Part shown: positions 18,722 to 28,416 of the stretch, one piece after another
Position numbering within the stretch: position 1 is the stretch's first letter
Layout of the letters: each line of letters opens with the position of its first letter
Source of the DNA: Jeongeupia naejangsanensis
GTDB lineage: Bacteria; Pseudomonadota; Gammaproteobacteria; Burkholderiales; Chitinibacteraceae
DNA length: 61,015 nt
Direction of reading: 5' to 3'
Assembly: GCF_016865585.1 (NCBI RefSeq)
Contig: NZ_JAESND010000013.1
Span: 1 to 61,015 of the forward strand
The notes under the pieces: model-generated
The model's database searches: none
The model's input: the letters and a program-made list of their open reading frames with translations, nothing else
What the model was told of the DNA's origin: nothing
Position numbers and translations under genes: made by a program

Positions 18722-19600
18722 TTATCCGAGTCCGTTGAACAGCATTTGCCCGAGCCAGCCACCCCACATGAGTGTCAGCCAGCCGGCAATGCCGAGGTAG
18801 GGGCCAAATGGAATCGGCTTGCTCCAGCCGCGTTTCGCGGCAACGACCTGGCCGATGCCGATGACCGCACCGGCCACTGACGACAGCAGGATGATCACGG
18901 GGAGGGCTGTCCAGCCAAACCATGCGCCCAGTGCAGCAAGGAGCTTGAAGTCGCCGTAGCCCATGCCCTCTTTGCCGGTGAGGAGCTTGAATAGCCAGAA
19001 GATGCTCCACAGAGTCAGGTAGCCGGCCACGGCGCCGACAACGGCCTGTGAGAGCGGAGCGAAGGTTGCTTGGAGGTTGACCAGCAGGCCCAGCCAAAGC
19101 AGCGGTAGCGTGATGCTATCGGGCAGCAGGTAGGTGTCGGCATCAATGAGTACCAGTGCGATCAGCGCCCAGGTCAGCATGATGCCTGCTGCACCAACGA
19201 AATCGGCTCCGAGATGCAGGCCGACCCCGGTCGTGAGCGCGGCGCAGGCCAATTCGACGAGCGGATAACGTGGGCTGATCGCGGCCTTGCAGCCACGACA
19301 GCGGCCGCGCAGCAGAAGCCAGCTGACGACCGGAATGTTTTCGAGAGCGCCGATCTGGTGACCGCAATGCGGACAGGCCGAGCGCGGCGTCATCAGGTTG
19401 TAGCGCGGTTTTGGCGGCTGTTCTGCGTCGATCGGCAGATCGATGCCGGCGCATTCGTGGCGAAAATCGGCCTCGATCATTTTCGGCAGACGGTGGATCA
19501 CCACGTTGAGGAAGCTGCCGACCAGCAGACCGAGCACGAACAGAAACCCGCCGAATAGCGGCGGGTTCTCCTGCAGTGTCGTAAGCAAGCTCCAGTCCAT
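18722..19600 (-). CDS. pilD: Type IV prepilin peptidase / N-methyltransferase
   Basis: PilD cleaves the leader of type IV prepilins and methylates the new N-terminus. The 292-residue membrane protein has the four-cysteine cytoplasmic loop (CPHC and CRGC, near residues 75-105). The catalytic aspartates are in DADTYLLPD and GYGDFKLL. About seven to eight hydrophobic segments follow the first one near residues 15-35. The start overlaps the pilC stop by 1 nt. Confidence 0.96.
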   Translation of the reverse strand: MDWSLLTTLQENPPLFGGFLFVLGLLVGSFLNVVIHRLPKMIEADFRHECAGIDLPIDAEQPPKPRYNLMTPRSACPHCGHQIGALENIPVVSWLLLRGRCRGCKAAISPRYPLVELACAALTTGVGLHLGADFVGAAGIMLTWALIALVLIDADTYLLPDSITLPLLWLGLLVNLQATFAPLSQAVVGAVAGYLTLWSIFWLFKLLTGKEGMGYGDFKLLAALGAWFGWTALPVIILLSSVAGAVIGIGQVVAAKRGWSKPIPFGPYLGIAGWLTLMWGGWLGQMLFNGLG

Positions 19601-20823
19601 CAGCCAACAGCCTCGCCCATCTTGAAAATCGGTAGATACATCGCGATGACCAAGCCGCCGATCAGTGTACCAAGCACGACCATGATGATCGGCTCCATCA
19701 GGCTCGACAGCGCTTCGACGGCATTGTCGACCTCTTCTTCATAGTAATCGGCAACCTTGCCGAGCATTGCGTCAAGCGCGCCGGACTCTTCGCCGATCGA
19801 CACCATCTGCATGACCATGTTCGGGAAAACATTCGTGTTCTGCATGGCCAGTGTCAGGCTGGTACCGGTGCTTACCTCGGCCTGAATTTTCGCCGTGGCA
19901 ATTTTGTACAGGTGGTTGCCTGCCGCGCCACCGACCGAATCAAGCGAGTCAACCAAGGGAACGCCGGCGGCAAACATCGTCGACAGGGTTCTTGACCAGC
20001 GTGCAATGGTTGCGTTCTTGACGATTTCGCCAAGCACTGGCAGCTTCAGGATCAGTCGATCCATGAAAACTTGCATTGCCACCGAACGCCGCCAGGTTTT
20101 CATGAACAGCCAGAATCCACCGAAGATGCTGCCGAAGATCAGCCACCAGTAACTGACGAACATATCGGACAACGCGATCACCATCAGCGTTGGCCCGGGC
20201 AAATCTGCGCCAAAGCTGGAGAACAGATCCTTGAAGGCAGGAATCACGAAAATCATGATGACAGCAGTGATCACAAAGGCCGCGACGATGACCGCAGTTG
20301 GATAGAACATCGCCGACTTGATCTTCTTTTTGACGCCAAGGATTTTTTCCTTGTATGTCGCCAGTCGTGCAAGCAGGCTGTCGAGAATGCCGGCCTGTTC
20401 GCCGGCCTGGATCAGGTTGCAGTACAAGGTGTCGAAATGAGCCGGGTGCTTGCGGAAGGCCTGCGTCAGCGACGAGCCCGTTTCGATGTCGTTCTTGATT
20501 TCCATCAGCAGCTTGGTCACCGATGGATTCGAATGCCCCTTGGCCACGATGTCGAACGACGTCAGCAGCGGTACACCGGATTTGAGCATGGTGGCCAGTT
20601 GGCGGGTAAACATGGTGATGTCCTGATCGGTGATGCGCCGGCCGCCCTTGTTGCGCTGCTTCTTGATACGGACGACGTTGATGCCCTGCCGGCGAAGATG
20701 ATTCTTCAGAATCGCTTCGCCCGCCGCGCGCATTTCACCCTTGATCGCCTTGCCGCTCCGGTCCTTGCCTTCCCAGACAAAGGTCATTTCCTTGGCTGCT
20801 GCGGCTTTTGTTTGCACTCCCAT
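19600..20823 (-). CDS. pilC: Type IV pilus inner-membrane platform protein PilC
   Basis: PilC is the inner-membrane platform on which PilB drives pilin assembly. ATG 20823 after a GGGGGGAG site gives MGVQTKAAAAKEMTFVWEG and 407 residues. A frame extending into pilB is rejected. Two GspF domains are visible (about 70-195 and 275-395), each followed by a hydrophobic segment. The motif QAGEQAG is in the first repeat and SIGEESG in the second. Confidence 0.96.
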   Translation of the reverse strand: MGVQTKAAAAKEMTFVWEGKDRSGKAIKGEMRAAGEAILKNHLRRQGINVVRIKKQRNKGGRRITDQDITMFTRQLATMLKSGVPLLTSFDIVAKGHSNPSVTKLLMEIKNDIETGSSLTQAFRKHPAHFDTLYCNLIQAGEQAGILDSLLARLATYKEKILGVKKKIKSAMFYPTAVIVAAFVITAVIMIFVIPAFKDLFSSFGADLPGPTLMVIALSDMFVSYWWLIFGSIFGGFWLFMKTWRRSVAMQVFMDRLILKLPVLGEIVKNATIARWSRTLSTMFAAGVPLVDSLDSVGGAAGNHLYKIATAKIQAEVSTGTSLTLAMQNTNVFPNMVMQMVSIGEESGALDAMLGKVADYYEEEVDNAVEALSSLMEPIIMVVLGTLIGGLVIAMYLPIFKMGEAVG

Positions 20824-20852
20824 CGCACTCTCCCCCCGACTGCTTGTACGAA

Positions 20853-22559
20853 TTATTCGTTGGTCACGGCCATGATTTCCTCGAGCGAGGTCATGCCTTG
20901 CCTTACTTTCAATAGTCCCGACTGCCGCAGATCGCGCACACCTTCGCGTCTGGCCTGGTCTGCGATGTCGATCGACGTGCCGTTTTTCATGATCAAACGG
21001 TTCATTTCGTCCGAAATCGGCATGACCTGATAGATGCCGACCCGACCCTTGTACCCAGTGTCCTTGCACTGATCGCAACCAACCGCTCTGTACGGGGTCC
21101 AGCTGCCGTCAAGCTCTGCTTCGGTGAAGCCGGCTCGACGCAGCGCCTCGGTCGGAATGTCGATCGGAGCCTTGCAATGCGTGCAGAGCTTTCTTGCCAG
21201 CCGTTGTGCGGTAATCAGGATGACTGAGCTGGCGACGTTGAACGGTGCAACGCCCATGTTCAGCAAGCGGGTCAGCGTGCCGGGGGCGTCGTTGGTGTGC
21301 AAGGTTGAGAACACCATGTGGCCGGTCTGCGCTGCCTTGATGGCGATGTCGGCGGTTTCCAAGTCCCGGATTTCGCCGACCATGATGATGTCCGGATCCT
21401 GACGCAGAAAAGCCTTCAGCGCTGCCGAAAAGGTCAGACCGGCCTTGTCGTTGACGTTGACCTGGTTGACGCCGGGCAGGTTGATTTCGGCCGGGTCTTC
21501 GGCGGTCGAAATGTTCGTGCCCGGTTCGTTAAGAATGTTCAGACAGGTATACAGCGAGACCGTCTTGCCCGAACCGGTCGGCCCCGTGACCAGCACCATG
21601 CCGTAGGGGCGACTGACCGCGTCGAGTAGTGCCGCTTTTTGGTCGGGCTCGTAGCCGAGTGCATCGATGCCCAGCGTTGCCGACGTCGGATCGAGAATCC
21701 GCATGACGATTTTTTCACCGTGCAATGTTGGCAGCGTTGAAACGCGGAAGTCGATGGCGCGGCTCTTCGATAGGACCAGCTTCATTCGGCCATCTTGAGG
21801 TACGCGCTTTTCGGAGATGTCGAGCTTGGAAATTACCTTGATCCGGGAGGCGATTTTTTCCTTGATCGCTAGGGGAGGCTGGGCGATTTCGCGCAGAATG
21901 CCGTCCTGCCGATAGCGGATCCGGTAGTATTTTTCGTAAGGTTCGAAATGCACGTCAGACGCGCCGGCGTTGATTGCATCGAGCAGGATTTTCTGCAGAT
22001 ATTTGACGACCGGCGCGTCGTCGACATCGATATTAGGCGCATCAGGCTGCGGCTCGTCGTCTCCGCTACGGATGTCGAGTTCGGACTCGTCCATTTCGAG
22101 GTTTTTCAGTCCGGCACCGGATGCCTCGAGCAGGTGGTCGAGCAGCTTGATGAGCTTGTTGTCTTCGACGACGATGGGCTCGATCTGCGCGCCGGTCTGA
22201 AAGCGTACTTCTTCGGCCGCTTGCAGATTGGTGATGTCCGAGATGCCGATGAACAAGCGGGTGCCGCGTTTGTATAGCGGTACCACGCGTTGTGCCTGCA
22301 TCACCTTGGTGTCGAGTACGCCCTGGGGGATGTAGCTGGTGTCGATCTGGTCCAGGTCGAGCAGGGGGTAACCGAATGCCTGGGCACTGAACTCGGCGAC
22401 CTCCTTGGCATTCATCTTGCCGCTTTGCAGCAGCTGGGCAATGAACGGCGCCTTGTTGCTGGCAGCGCTGCCCTGCAACGCTTCAGCGTCGCCGTCACTG
22501 AGTCGGCCGTGCTGAACGAGCAGCCGGGCCAGACCGGAAATCGAGGGTGTAGTGGACAT
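20853..22559 (-). CDS. pilB: Type IV pilus assembly ATPase PilB
   Basis: PilB is the hexameric extension motor. The 568-residue product has a MshEN-type N-domain (about 1-150) and the GspE ATPase core. Walker A is GPTGSGKT at 326-333, then the Asp box, Walker B (DIIMVGEIRD) and the His box (STLHTND). A four-cysteine metal site (CTHC and CDQC) lies near the C-terminus. It is the first gene of the minus-strand pil-coaE-zapD-yacG unit. No pilin or PilT is in the window. Confidence 0.96.
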   Translation of the reverse strand: MSTTPSISGLARLLVQHGRLSDGDAEALQGSAASNKAPFIAQLLQSGKMNAKEVAEFSAQAFGYPLLDLDQIDTSYIPQGVLDTKVMQAQRVVPLYKRGTRLFIGISDITNLQAAEEVRFQTGAQIEPIVVEDNKLIKLLDHLLEASGAGLKNLEMDESELDIRSGDDEPQPDAPNIDVDDAPVVKYLQKILLDAINAGASDVHFEPYEKYYRIRYRQDGILREIAQPPLAIKEKIASRIKVISKLDISEKRVPQDGRMKLVLSKSRAIDFRVSTLPTLHGEKIVMRILDPTSATLGIDALGYEPDQKAALLDAVSRPYGMVLVTGPTGSGKTVSLYTCLNILNEPGTNISTAEDPAEINLPGVNQVNVNDKAGLTFSAALKAFLRQDPDIIMVGEIRDLETADIAIKAAQTGHMVFSTLHTNDAPGTLTRLLNMGVAPFNVASSVILITAQRLARKLCTHCKAPIDIPTEALRRAGFTEAELDGSWTPYRAVGCDQCKDTGYKGRVGIYQVMPISDEMNRLIMKNGTSIDIADQARREGVRDLRQSGLLKVRQGMTSLEEIMAVTNE

Positions 22560-22676
22560 ATAAGCTGCGCTAGGACTCTTCGGGTCTAGTCTTGTACGTG
22601 CGGCGCGCGCCGACGTCTCCTCGCGCAGAGTCTAGCACTGTGTGTTCAGGCATGGGCATTGGCGCCCATCATGGTT

Positions 22677-23933
22677 TCATTGTGGATACAGCCGGACCAT
22701 CCGGATGCTGCGGTCCTGGGTCTGGACCACTTCCAGTCGTTGCCCGGCAATCACCATGCAGGTGCCGGTTTCTGGAATATCCTCGAAGTATTCGAGAATC
22801 AGGCCGTTGAGCGTTTTGGGGCCCGAGGTCGGCAAACCCAGTTTGAGTTTGCGGTTGAGGTCGCGCAGGCTGATCGAGCCATCGAGCAGCAGGCTGCCGT
22901 CGGCTTGGCGCGCGAGTTGGACACCGCTTGCCGGTGATTGCGTGGTGAACTCGCCGATCATCTGCTCAAGGATGTCTTCAAGCGTGACCAGACCGAGCAA
23001 CTCGCCGTATTCGTCGACGACCAGTCCCAAGCGGCGATGGTTTTCCTGAAAGTTCTGCAGCTGCGTAAACAGTGGTGTGCCGGAGGGGATGAAATAAGGC
23101 TGACGCATCAGCGTGCGCACCGCATCGGCGTCGGTGTCAGCCTCGGTCAAGGACAGCAGTTTGCGGGCCGGCAGAATGCCGAGCACGTTGTCCGGATTGC
23201 CCGCGTAGATCGGCAGACGGGAATGGTGGCTGGTGAACAGCTCCTGCCGCAGAAGATCGCTGGGCAACGTCAGATCAACCATCTCCATCTGGTGGCGAGG
23301 CGTCATGACGTCGTCGACAGTAACATTGGCCAGCTCGAACAGGTTGAGCAGGATGGTGTGGTGTTTCTTTTCCATGAAGCGCCCGGATTCCAGCACCAGC
23401 AAGCGCAGCTCATCCGGAGACAGTGCCGTGCTGTCGCCGCCGGGCTTGCGCAGACGCAGTGCGCGCAGCAGCGTATCGACAATGAGGTTGACGATCCAGA
23501 CCGCCGGGTAAAACACCCGCAGCAGGATCACGAGCGGGCCGCTGGCCAGATACGCAACCGCTTCGGCGTGTGTGGCCGCGATGACCTTGGGCGTTGCTTC
23601 GGAGAACACCAGAATTGCAAACGCCACCAGCAATGTTGCGGTGCCGAGCGCGAATTCGTTGCCGGAGAAAAGCCGCGCGGTGATCAGGGCGGCGAGCGTT
23701 GCCGACACGGTATTGATGACCGTATTGCCGAGCAGAATGACGCCAAGCAACTTTTCGGTTTCGTTCAGCAGTTTTTGCGTACGCACGGCTGCGCGGTGGC
23801 CTTGGCGGACCTTGCCGGCGAGGCGATAGCGATTGATCGCCATCATGGCGGTTTCTGCTGCGGAAAAGAACGCCGAGCTTGCGAGACAGGCGAGCAGGGC
23901 AATGAACAAGGCCGATATCGGGGTGTCTTCCAC
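22677..23933 (-). CDS. CNNM/CBS-domain HlyC/CorC family transporter (YfjD-like)
   Basis: A 418-residue protein with an N-terminal CNNM (DUF21) membrane domain of about 180 residues, containing SSAFFSAAETAMMAINRYRL. A pair of CBS domains follows (about 205-335, with VDDVMTPRHQM and LGLVVDEYGELLGLVTLED). A C-terminal CorC/HlyC domain completes it. Related proteins export or sense magnesium or cobalt. Together with the ypjD-like gene upstream and divergent ffh it repeats the E. coli ffh-ypjD-yfjD order, so it is probably the YfjD orthologue. Confidence 0.9.
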   Translation of the reverse strand: MEDTPISALFIALLACLASSAFFSAAETAMMAINRYRLAGKVRQGHRAAVRTQKLLNETEKLLGVILLGNTVINTVSATLAALITARLFSGNEFALGTATLLVAFAILVFSEATPKVIAATHAEAVAYLASGPLVILLRVFYPAVWIVNLIVDTLLRALRLRKPGGDSTALSPDELRLLVLESGRFMEKKHHTILLNLFELANVTVDDVMTPRHQMEMVDLTLPSDLLRQELFTSHHSRLPIYAGNPDNVLGILPARKLLSLTEADTDADAVRTLMRQPYFIPSGTPLFTQLQNFQENHRRLGLVVDEYGELLGLVTLEDILEQMIGEFTTQSPASGVQLARQADGSLLLDGSISLRDLNRKLKLGLPTSGPKTLNGLILEYFEDIPETGTCMVIAGQRLEVVQTQDRSIRMVRLYPQ

Positions 23934-23994
23934 GCGGAAATCCGTGTCGTTGGGCGAGTGCCCGATCAGTATAGAGAGCGGTTAGGGCAGGAGG

Positions 23995-24801
23995 TCAGAC
24001 GCTGTGACGGAGCAGCGTTTCAAGTACGAAACGGGTTCCGGCGTAGCCGAGCAGCAGCAGGATGCAGCCAGCGAGCGTGATGCGCGTGGCGATGCGGCCA
24101 CGCCAGCCGAGCAGCGAGCGCCCGAGCAGGAGAGCGCCAAAGCAGAGCCAGGCGGCGACCGAAAAGACGATCTTGTGGCCGATGCCCGGTGTACGGCCAT
24201 AGATGTGCTCGGCAAACACGGTGCCGGTGATCAGCGCGACGCTGAGCATGGCAAACCCGACGCCAACGCAGGCGAAAAGCAGGCGTTCGAGCGCGAGGAG
24301 TGGCGGTAATTGCCGGATCAGTACATGTGCGTCGGCGTGATGCAGGCGGCGATCGGCCACCCGCATCAGGATCGCAATGCCTGCCGCATTGACGAACAGG
24401 CCGTAAGCCAGCATCGCGGTGAGAAAGTGCAGCCGGGAGACGGCACTTTGCGGGTAGGTCAGCGCGTGCCCAGGGGGCAGCATCAGGCTGATCCCGAGCA
24501 GGGTGCAAACGAGGACCAGCAGGACAGGTTGCAATCCTTCCAGCCGGTAGGCGAGATGGCCGACCAGATACAGCAGCAGCGCCAGCCACGCGGTCAGCGA
24601 CAAGGCCTCGGCTGCGCCGAAATGCAGCGGGCTCTGGGCAAGGTGCGGCCAGAGCGACAGGCCGTGCAGCGCCAGCGCAAGCAGCAGCAGGCCGTGCTCG
24701 AGCAGCGGCCGCTGCGGCGCAGCGGCGGACAGGCGGGTGCGGCAGAAGTGCCACCCCAGGCCAAGGTAGACGACGAGCGCGGAAGCTGCGAACCAGGTCA
24801 C
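23995..24801 (-). CDS. Cytochrome c assembly (CcsA-type) family inner-membrane protein, YpjD-like
   Basis: A 268-residue protein with about eight hydrophobic segments and the family motif GTVFAEHIYGR...GHKIVFS, from the cytochrome c assembly/CcsA superfamily. GTG 24801 is chosen because upstream codons lie in the divergent ffh promoter region and the first in-frame ATG is far inside the protein. E. coli YpjD has 263 residues and the same neighbours. YpjD has been linked to magnesium/cobalt tolerance with YfjD, not to cytochrome c maturation, so its role is open. Confidence 0.85.
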   Translation of the reverse strand: MTWFAASALVVYLGLGWHFCRTRLSAAAPQRPLLEHGLLLLALALHGLSLWPHLAQSPLHFGAAEALSLTAWLALLLYLVGHLAYRLEGLQPVLLVLVCTLLGISLMLPPGHALTYPQSAVSRLHFLTAMLAYGLFVNAAGIAILMRVADRRLHHADAHVLIRQLPPLLALERLLFACVGVGFAMLSVALITGTVFAEHIYGRTPGIGHKIVFSVAAWLCFGALLLGRSLLGWRGRIATRITLAGCILLLLGYAGTRFVLETLLRHSV

Positions 24802-24880
24802 GAAGCCAAATCGGGTAGAATGCGGGAATCCACAGTTTAACAGCGGTCGCGCCTGCGCGGACCGGCAAAGGGTTGTATTC

Positions 24881-26230
24881 ATGCTTGAGAATCTGTCCAG
24901 CCGCCTCTCCGGCGTCGTCAAGACGCTGCGCGGCAACGCCCGTCTGACCGAAGACAATATCCAGGAAGCGCTGCGCGAAGTGCGCATGGCCCTGCTCGAG
25001 GCCGACGTCGCCTTGCCGGTGGTCAAGGGCTTCATTGCCGACATCAAGGTGCGAGCGCTGGGGCAGGAGGTCATCGGCAGCCTGACGCCGGGCCAGGCGC
25101 TGGTCGGTGTGGTGTACGAAGAGCTGACCAAGCTGATGGGCGCGCAGAACGACGGCCTCAATCTGGCGGCCGTACCGCCGGCCGTGGTGCTGATGGCCGG
25201 TCTGCAGGGCGCCGGCAAGACCACGACGACCGGCAAGCTGGCCAAGCGGCTCAAGGAAGAGCAGAAGAAGAAAGTGCTGGTTGTGTCGGCCGACGTTTAC
25301 CGACCGGCGGCAATCGAGCAGCTCAAGACCATTGCCGGTCAGCTCGACGTCGAGTTCTTCCCGTCCGACGTGAGCCAGAAGCCGGTCGACATCGCGCTGG
25401 CGGCGCTCGATCATGCCAAGAGGCATTTCCATGACGTCCTGATCGTCGACACCGCCGGTCGTCTGGCGATCGACGAAGCCATGATGATCGAAATCAAGGC
25501 GGTTCACGCCGCGGTCAAGCCGATCGAAACGCTGTTCGTCGTCGATGCAATGCAGGGGCAGGATGCGGTCAATACCGCGCAGGCGTTCAACGAAACGCTG
25601 CCGCTGACCGGCGTCGTGCTGACCAAGATGGACGGTGATTCGCGCGGTGGTGCCGCGTTGTCGGTTCGACACATCACCGGCAAGCCGATCAAGTTCATCG
25701 GCGTCGGTGAAAAGCTGACCGGGATCGAGCCGTTCTATCCGGACCGGATGGCGAGCCGGATTCTGGGCATGGGCGACGTGCTCAGCCTGATCGAAGACGT
25801 GCAGAAGACCGTCGACGAAGCTGAAGCGCTGAAGATGATGAAGAAGGTCAAGTCCGGAAAGGGCTTCGACCTCGAGGACTTCAAGGCGCAGATCGGCCAG
25901 ATGAAGAAGATGGGCGGCATGTCGGCGCTGCTGGACAAGCTGCCCGGCATGGGCCAGCTCGGCGAGGTTGCCAATCAGCAGGTCACCGACAAGGCCGTGG
26001 CGCGCATCGAGGGCATCATCAATTCGATGACGCCGACAGAGCGCAAGAAGCCGGAGCTGATCAAGGCCAGCCGCAAGCGCCGTATCGCCGCGGGTGCGGG
26101 CGTCACGGTGCAGGAAGTGAACAAGCTGCTCAACCAGTTCGAGCAGACGCAAAAAATGATGAAGCAGTTCAGCAAGGGCGGCATGGCGAAGATGATGCGC
26201 GGCATGAAGGGCATGCTCCCGGGCATGTGA
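24881..26230 (+). CDS. ffh: Signal recognition particle protein Ffh
   Basis: Ffh binds 4.5S RNA and signal sequences and delivers ribosomes to FtsY. The 449-residue product has an N-domain (1-85) and a GTPase domain with GLQGAGKTTTTGKLA, DTAGR and TKMDGDSRGG. A Met-rich M-domain runs from about 300, ending KMMRGMKGMLPGM. It is divergent from ypjD with 79 bp between them, where TAGAAT (24816-24821) may be its -10 box. Confidence 0.97.
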   Translation: MLENLSSRLSGVVKTLRGNARLTEDNIQEALREVRMALLEADVALPVVKGFIADIKVRALGQEVIGSLTPGQALVGVVYEELTKLMGAQNDGLNLAAVPPAVVLMAGLQGAGKTTTTGKLAKRLKEEQKKKVLVVSADVYRPAAIEQLKTIAGQLDVEFFPSDVSQKPVDIALAALDHAKRHFHDVLIVDTAGRLAIDEAMMIEIKAVHAAVKPIETLFVVDAMQGQDAVNTAQAFNETLPLTGVVLTKMDGDSRGGAALSVRHITGKPIKFIGVGEKLTGIEPFYPDRMASRILGMGDVLSLIEDVQKTVDEAEALKMMKKVKSGKGFDLEDFKAQIGQMKKMGGMSALLDKLPGMGQLGEVANQQVTDKAVARIEGIINSMTPTERKKPELIKASRKRRIAAGAGVTVQEVNKLLNQFEQTQKMMKQFSKGGMAKMMRGMKGMLPGM

Positions 26231-26263
26231 GCGCGGCATCACGGGATCTACCGCTCGACGGGC

Positions 26264-26293
26264 TTGTACAGGCTTGACTTTTTCTCGTACAAT
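26264..26293 (+). promoter_or_regulatory. Predicted promoter of rpsP-rimM-trmD-rplS
   Basis: TTGTAC (26264-26269), an 18-bp spacer and TACAAT (26288-26293), beginning 34 bp after the ffh stop. The predicted leader to ATG 26332 is about 32 nt. A better-looking TTGACT at 26274 is only 8 bp from the -10 and cannot be its partner. No terminator was seen between ffh and rpsP, so read-through is likely. Confidence 0.55.
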
Positions 26294-26331
26294 CGCCTGT
26301 TTCGCATAAACCGATTTACTGGATATCTGAC

Positions 26332-26583
26332 ATGGTTGTGATTCGTCTTGCCCGCGGCGGCGCCAAGAACCGCCCGTTCTACAACGTCGTTGTTTCCGAT
26401 TCGCGCAACCGCCGCGACGGCCGCTTCATCGAGCGCGTGGGTTTCTACAACCCGCTGGCTGCTGAAAGCGAAGAAGGCCTGCGTCTGGCTATGGATCGCG
26501 TCAACTACTGGATCGGCGTCGGCGCGCAAGTGAACGACTCGGTCGCCAAGCTGCTGAAGGGCTACACCCCGGTCGCAGCGTAA
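26332..26583 (+). CDS. rpsP: 30S ribosomal protein S16
   Basis: S16 is 83 residues, beginning [21 protein letters not shown], followed by the signature [19 protein letters not shown]. It opens the conserved rpsP-rimM-trmD-rplS operon and sits 101 bp after ffh. GTG of rimM follows 7 bp after its stop. Confidence 0.98.
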   Translation: MVVIRLARGGAKNRPFYNVVVSDSRNRRDGRFIERVGFYNPLAAESEEGLRLAMDRVNYWIGVGAQVNDSVAKLLKGYTPVAA

Positions 26584-26590
26584 GCTCGCC

Positions 26591-27124
26591 GTGGTACGCA
26601 CAGCTTCTGCCCCGCAGATTGTCCCGGACGACCTGGTCGTCATGGGCTACGTCAGCGGGGCGTTTGGCATTCGTGGTTGGCTGAACGTTGTCGCCGATAC
26701 CGAATTCGCCGACAGCCTGCTCGACTACGAGACCTGGTGGCTCAAGCGCAACGGCGAGTGGCATGCCTACGTCCTCGAAGAGGGTGCGGTGCATACCAAA
26801 AAACTCGGCGTCAAGCTGGCCGGCGTCGATGACCGCGATGCCGCTTTCGCGCTCAAGAGTTGCGAAGTTGCAGTGCCGCGCAGCCTGATGCCGGCCGCTG
26901 AAGAAGGCGAGTATTACTGGGCCGATCTGGTCGGCATGACGGTGGTCAACACCGCCGCCGAGTCACTGGGTGTGGTCGACAAGCTGTTCGCGACCGGTGC
27001 CAACGACGTACTGGTGGTGCGTGACGGTGAAACCGAGCGTCTGCTGCCTTTCGTGGCGCAGGTCGTGCTCAAGGTGGATACCGAAGCGCGCAGCATAACG
27101 GTCGACTGGGGCCTGGACTACTGA
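26591..27124 (+). CDS. rimM: 16S rRNA processing protein RimM
   Basis: RimM binds S19 and helps mature the 30S head. GTG 26591 gives a 177-residue protein. The N-terminal RimM barrel contains [17 protein letters not shown], and the C-terminal PRC-barrel contains [13 protein letters not shown] and [13 protein letters not shown]. The position between rpsP and trmD is the canonical one. Confidence 0.96.
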   Translation: MVRTASAPQIVPDDLVVMGYVSGAFGIRGWLNVVADTEFADSLLDYETWWLKRNGEWHAYVLEEGAVHTKKLGVKLAGVDDRDAAFALKSCEVAVPRSLMPAAEEGEYYWADLVGMTVVNTAAESLGVVDKLFATGANDVLVVRDGETERLLPFVAQVVLKVDTEARSITVDWGLDY

Positions 27125-27129
27125 ACGGC

Positions 27130-27906
27130 ATGACGCGGCAGATTGACGTCGTCACGCTGTTCCCGGAAATGTTCGACGCGATCACCCGGTCCGGGGTGAC
27201 GCGGCGGGCGGTGGAACTCGGCGTTTTCGCGTTGCAGACGTGGAACCCGCGCGACTTCACCTCCGACAACTATCGGCGTGTCGACGATCGTCCCTTTGGT
27301 GGCGGTCCCGGCATGGTGATGCAGCCCGAGCCGCTCGAGCTGGCGATCGAAGCTGCCAAAGTGCGGCAACACGAACACGAACGCGGCGTGGCGAGCCGGG
27401 TGGTTTACCTGTCGCCACAAGGACAGCGTCTGTCCCATGCCAAGGCGGTCGAACTGGCCGGGCTGGACGGACTGGTGTTGTTGTGCGGCCGATACGAAGG
27501 TGTCGACGAGCGGCTGATCCAGCGGCAGGTCGACGAGGAAATATCGATCGGCGATTATGTGCTGTCCGGCGGCGAGCTGCCGGCAATGGTGCTGATCGAT
27601 GCGATCGCCAGGCTCTGGCCAGGGGTACTCAATACCCAGGCGAGCGCCGAAGAAGATTCGTTTGTGGATGGGTTGCTGGATTGCCCGCATTACACCCGTC
27701 CCGAGGATTACCGCGGCATGGCGGTTCCGGAGGTTCTGCTTTCGGGAAATCATGCCAACATACGTCGCTGGCGTTTGAAGCAGGCGCTGGGCCGCACTTG
27801 GTTGCGTCGCCCGGATTTGCTCGCGGATCGCCAGCTTTCCAAAGAGGAAGCTCGTCTTCTGACTGAATTCCAGTCTGAATCCGGCCCGGCCGGATCGCCC
27901 GATTAG
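27130..27906 (+). CDS. trmD: tRNA (guanine-N1-)-methyltransferase TrmD
   Basis: TrmD makes m1G37 in tRNAs that read CNN codons and so prevents +1 frameshifting. The 258-residue SPOUT enzyme starts [19 protein letters not shown]. Its trefoil-knot AdoMet site is seen as [13 protein letters not shown] and [20 protein letters not shown]. The conserved catalytic-side block [16 protein letters not shown] follows. It lies 5 bp after rimM. Confidence 0.97.
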   Translation: MTRQIDVVTLFPEMFDAITRSGVTRRAVELGVFALQTWNPRDFTSDNYRRVDDRPFGGGPGMVMQPEPLELAIEAAKVRQHEHERGVASRVVYLSPQGQRLSHAKAVELAGLDGLVLLCGRYEGVDERLIQRQVDEEISIGDYVLSGGELPAMVLIDAIARLWPGVLNTQASAEEDSFVDGLLDCPHYTRPEDYRGMAVPEVLLSGNHANIRRWRLKQALGRTWLRRPDLLADRQLSKEEARLLTEFQSESGPAGSPD

Positions 27907-27940
27907 GGAAGAAGGAACAAGCTTCGCAAGGAGTAATGCA

Positions 27941-28321
27941 ATGAACCTGATTCAGCAACTCGAACAAGAAGAAATCGCTCGCCTGGGCAAGACCGTGCCG
28001 GAATTCGCACCGGGTGACACCGTGATCGTTCAGGTCAAGGTGAAGGAAGGCACGCGTGAGCGTCTGCAGGCTTATGAAGGCGTCGTGATCGCCAAGCGTA
28101 ACCGCGGCCTCAACAGCTCGTTCATCGTCCGCAAGATTTCGTCGGGCGAAGGCGTTGAGCGTACCTTCCAGACGTTCTCGCCGCTGGTCGCTTCGATCGA
28201 AGTGAAGCGTCGTGGTGACGTTCGCCGCGCCAAGCTGTACTACCTCCGCGATCGTTCGGGCAAGTCCGCACGTATCAAGGAAAAGCTGCCGGCTCGCAAG
28301 ACCGTGGCTGCCGCCAAGTAA
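27941..28321 (+). CDS. rplS: 50S ribosomal protein L19
   Basis: L19 is at the subunit interface. The 126-residue product starts [22 protein letters not shown] and has the signature [29 protein letters not shown] (27928-27933) lies 7 nt before ATG. A strong UUCG-loop terminator closes the operon 19 bp downstream. Confidence 0.98.
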   Translation: MNLIQQLEQEEIARLGKTVPEFAPGDTVIVQVKVKEGTRERLQAYEGVVIAKRNRGLNSSFIVRKISSGEGVERTFQTFSPLVASIEVKRRGDVRRAKLYYLRDRSGKSARIKEKLPARKTVAAAK

Positions 28322-28340
28322 GGCGACGCCTTCTGCGGAA

Positions 28341-28370
28341 AACGCGGGACTTCGGTCCCGCGTTTTTTTA
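28341..28370 (+). terminator. Terminator after rplS
   Basis: A perfect 10-bp stem (28341-28350 with 28355-28364) capped by TTCG, followed by a T-run that overlaps the stem end (TTTTTTTA). It is a textbook intrinsic terminator. Confidence 0.93.
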
Positions 28371-28416
28371 TGTCCGGCGTATCATGCCGTCAATGTGTAT
28401 CAACACCGAGGGCCTC

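Noticed and set aside
24020-26242. A 740-codon minus-strand open frame opposite ffh
   Set aside because: It is the antisense of ffh joined to the wrong frame of the ypjD-like gene. It has no family similarity or ribosome binding site, and arises from GC-rich codon bias.
26274-26293. TTGACT at 26274 as the -35 of the rpsP promoter
   Set aside because: The spacer to TACAAT would be only 8 bp. TTGTAC at 26264 gives an 18-bp spacer.
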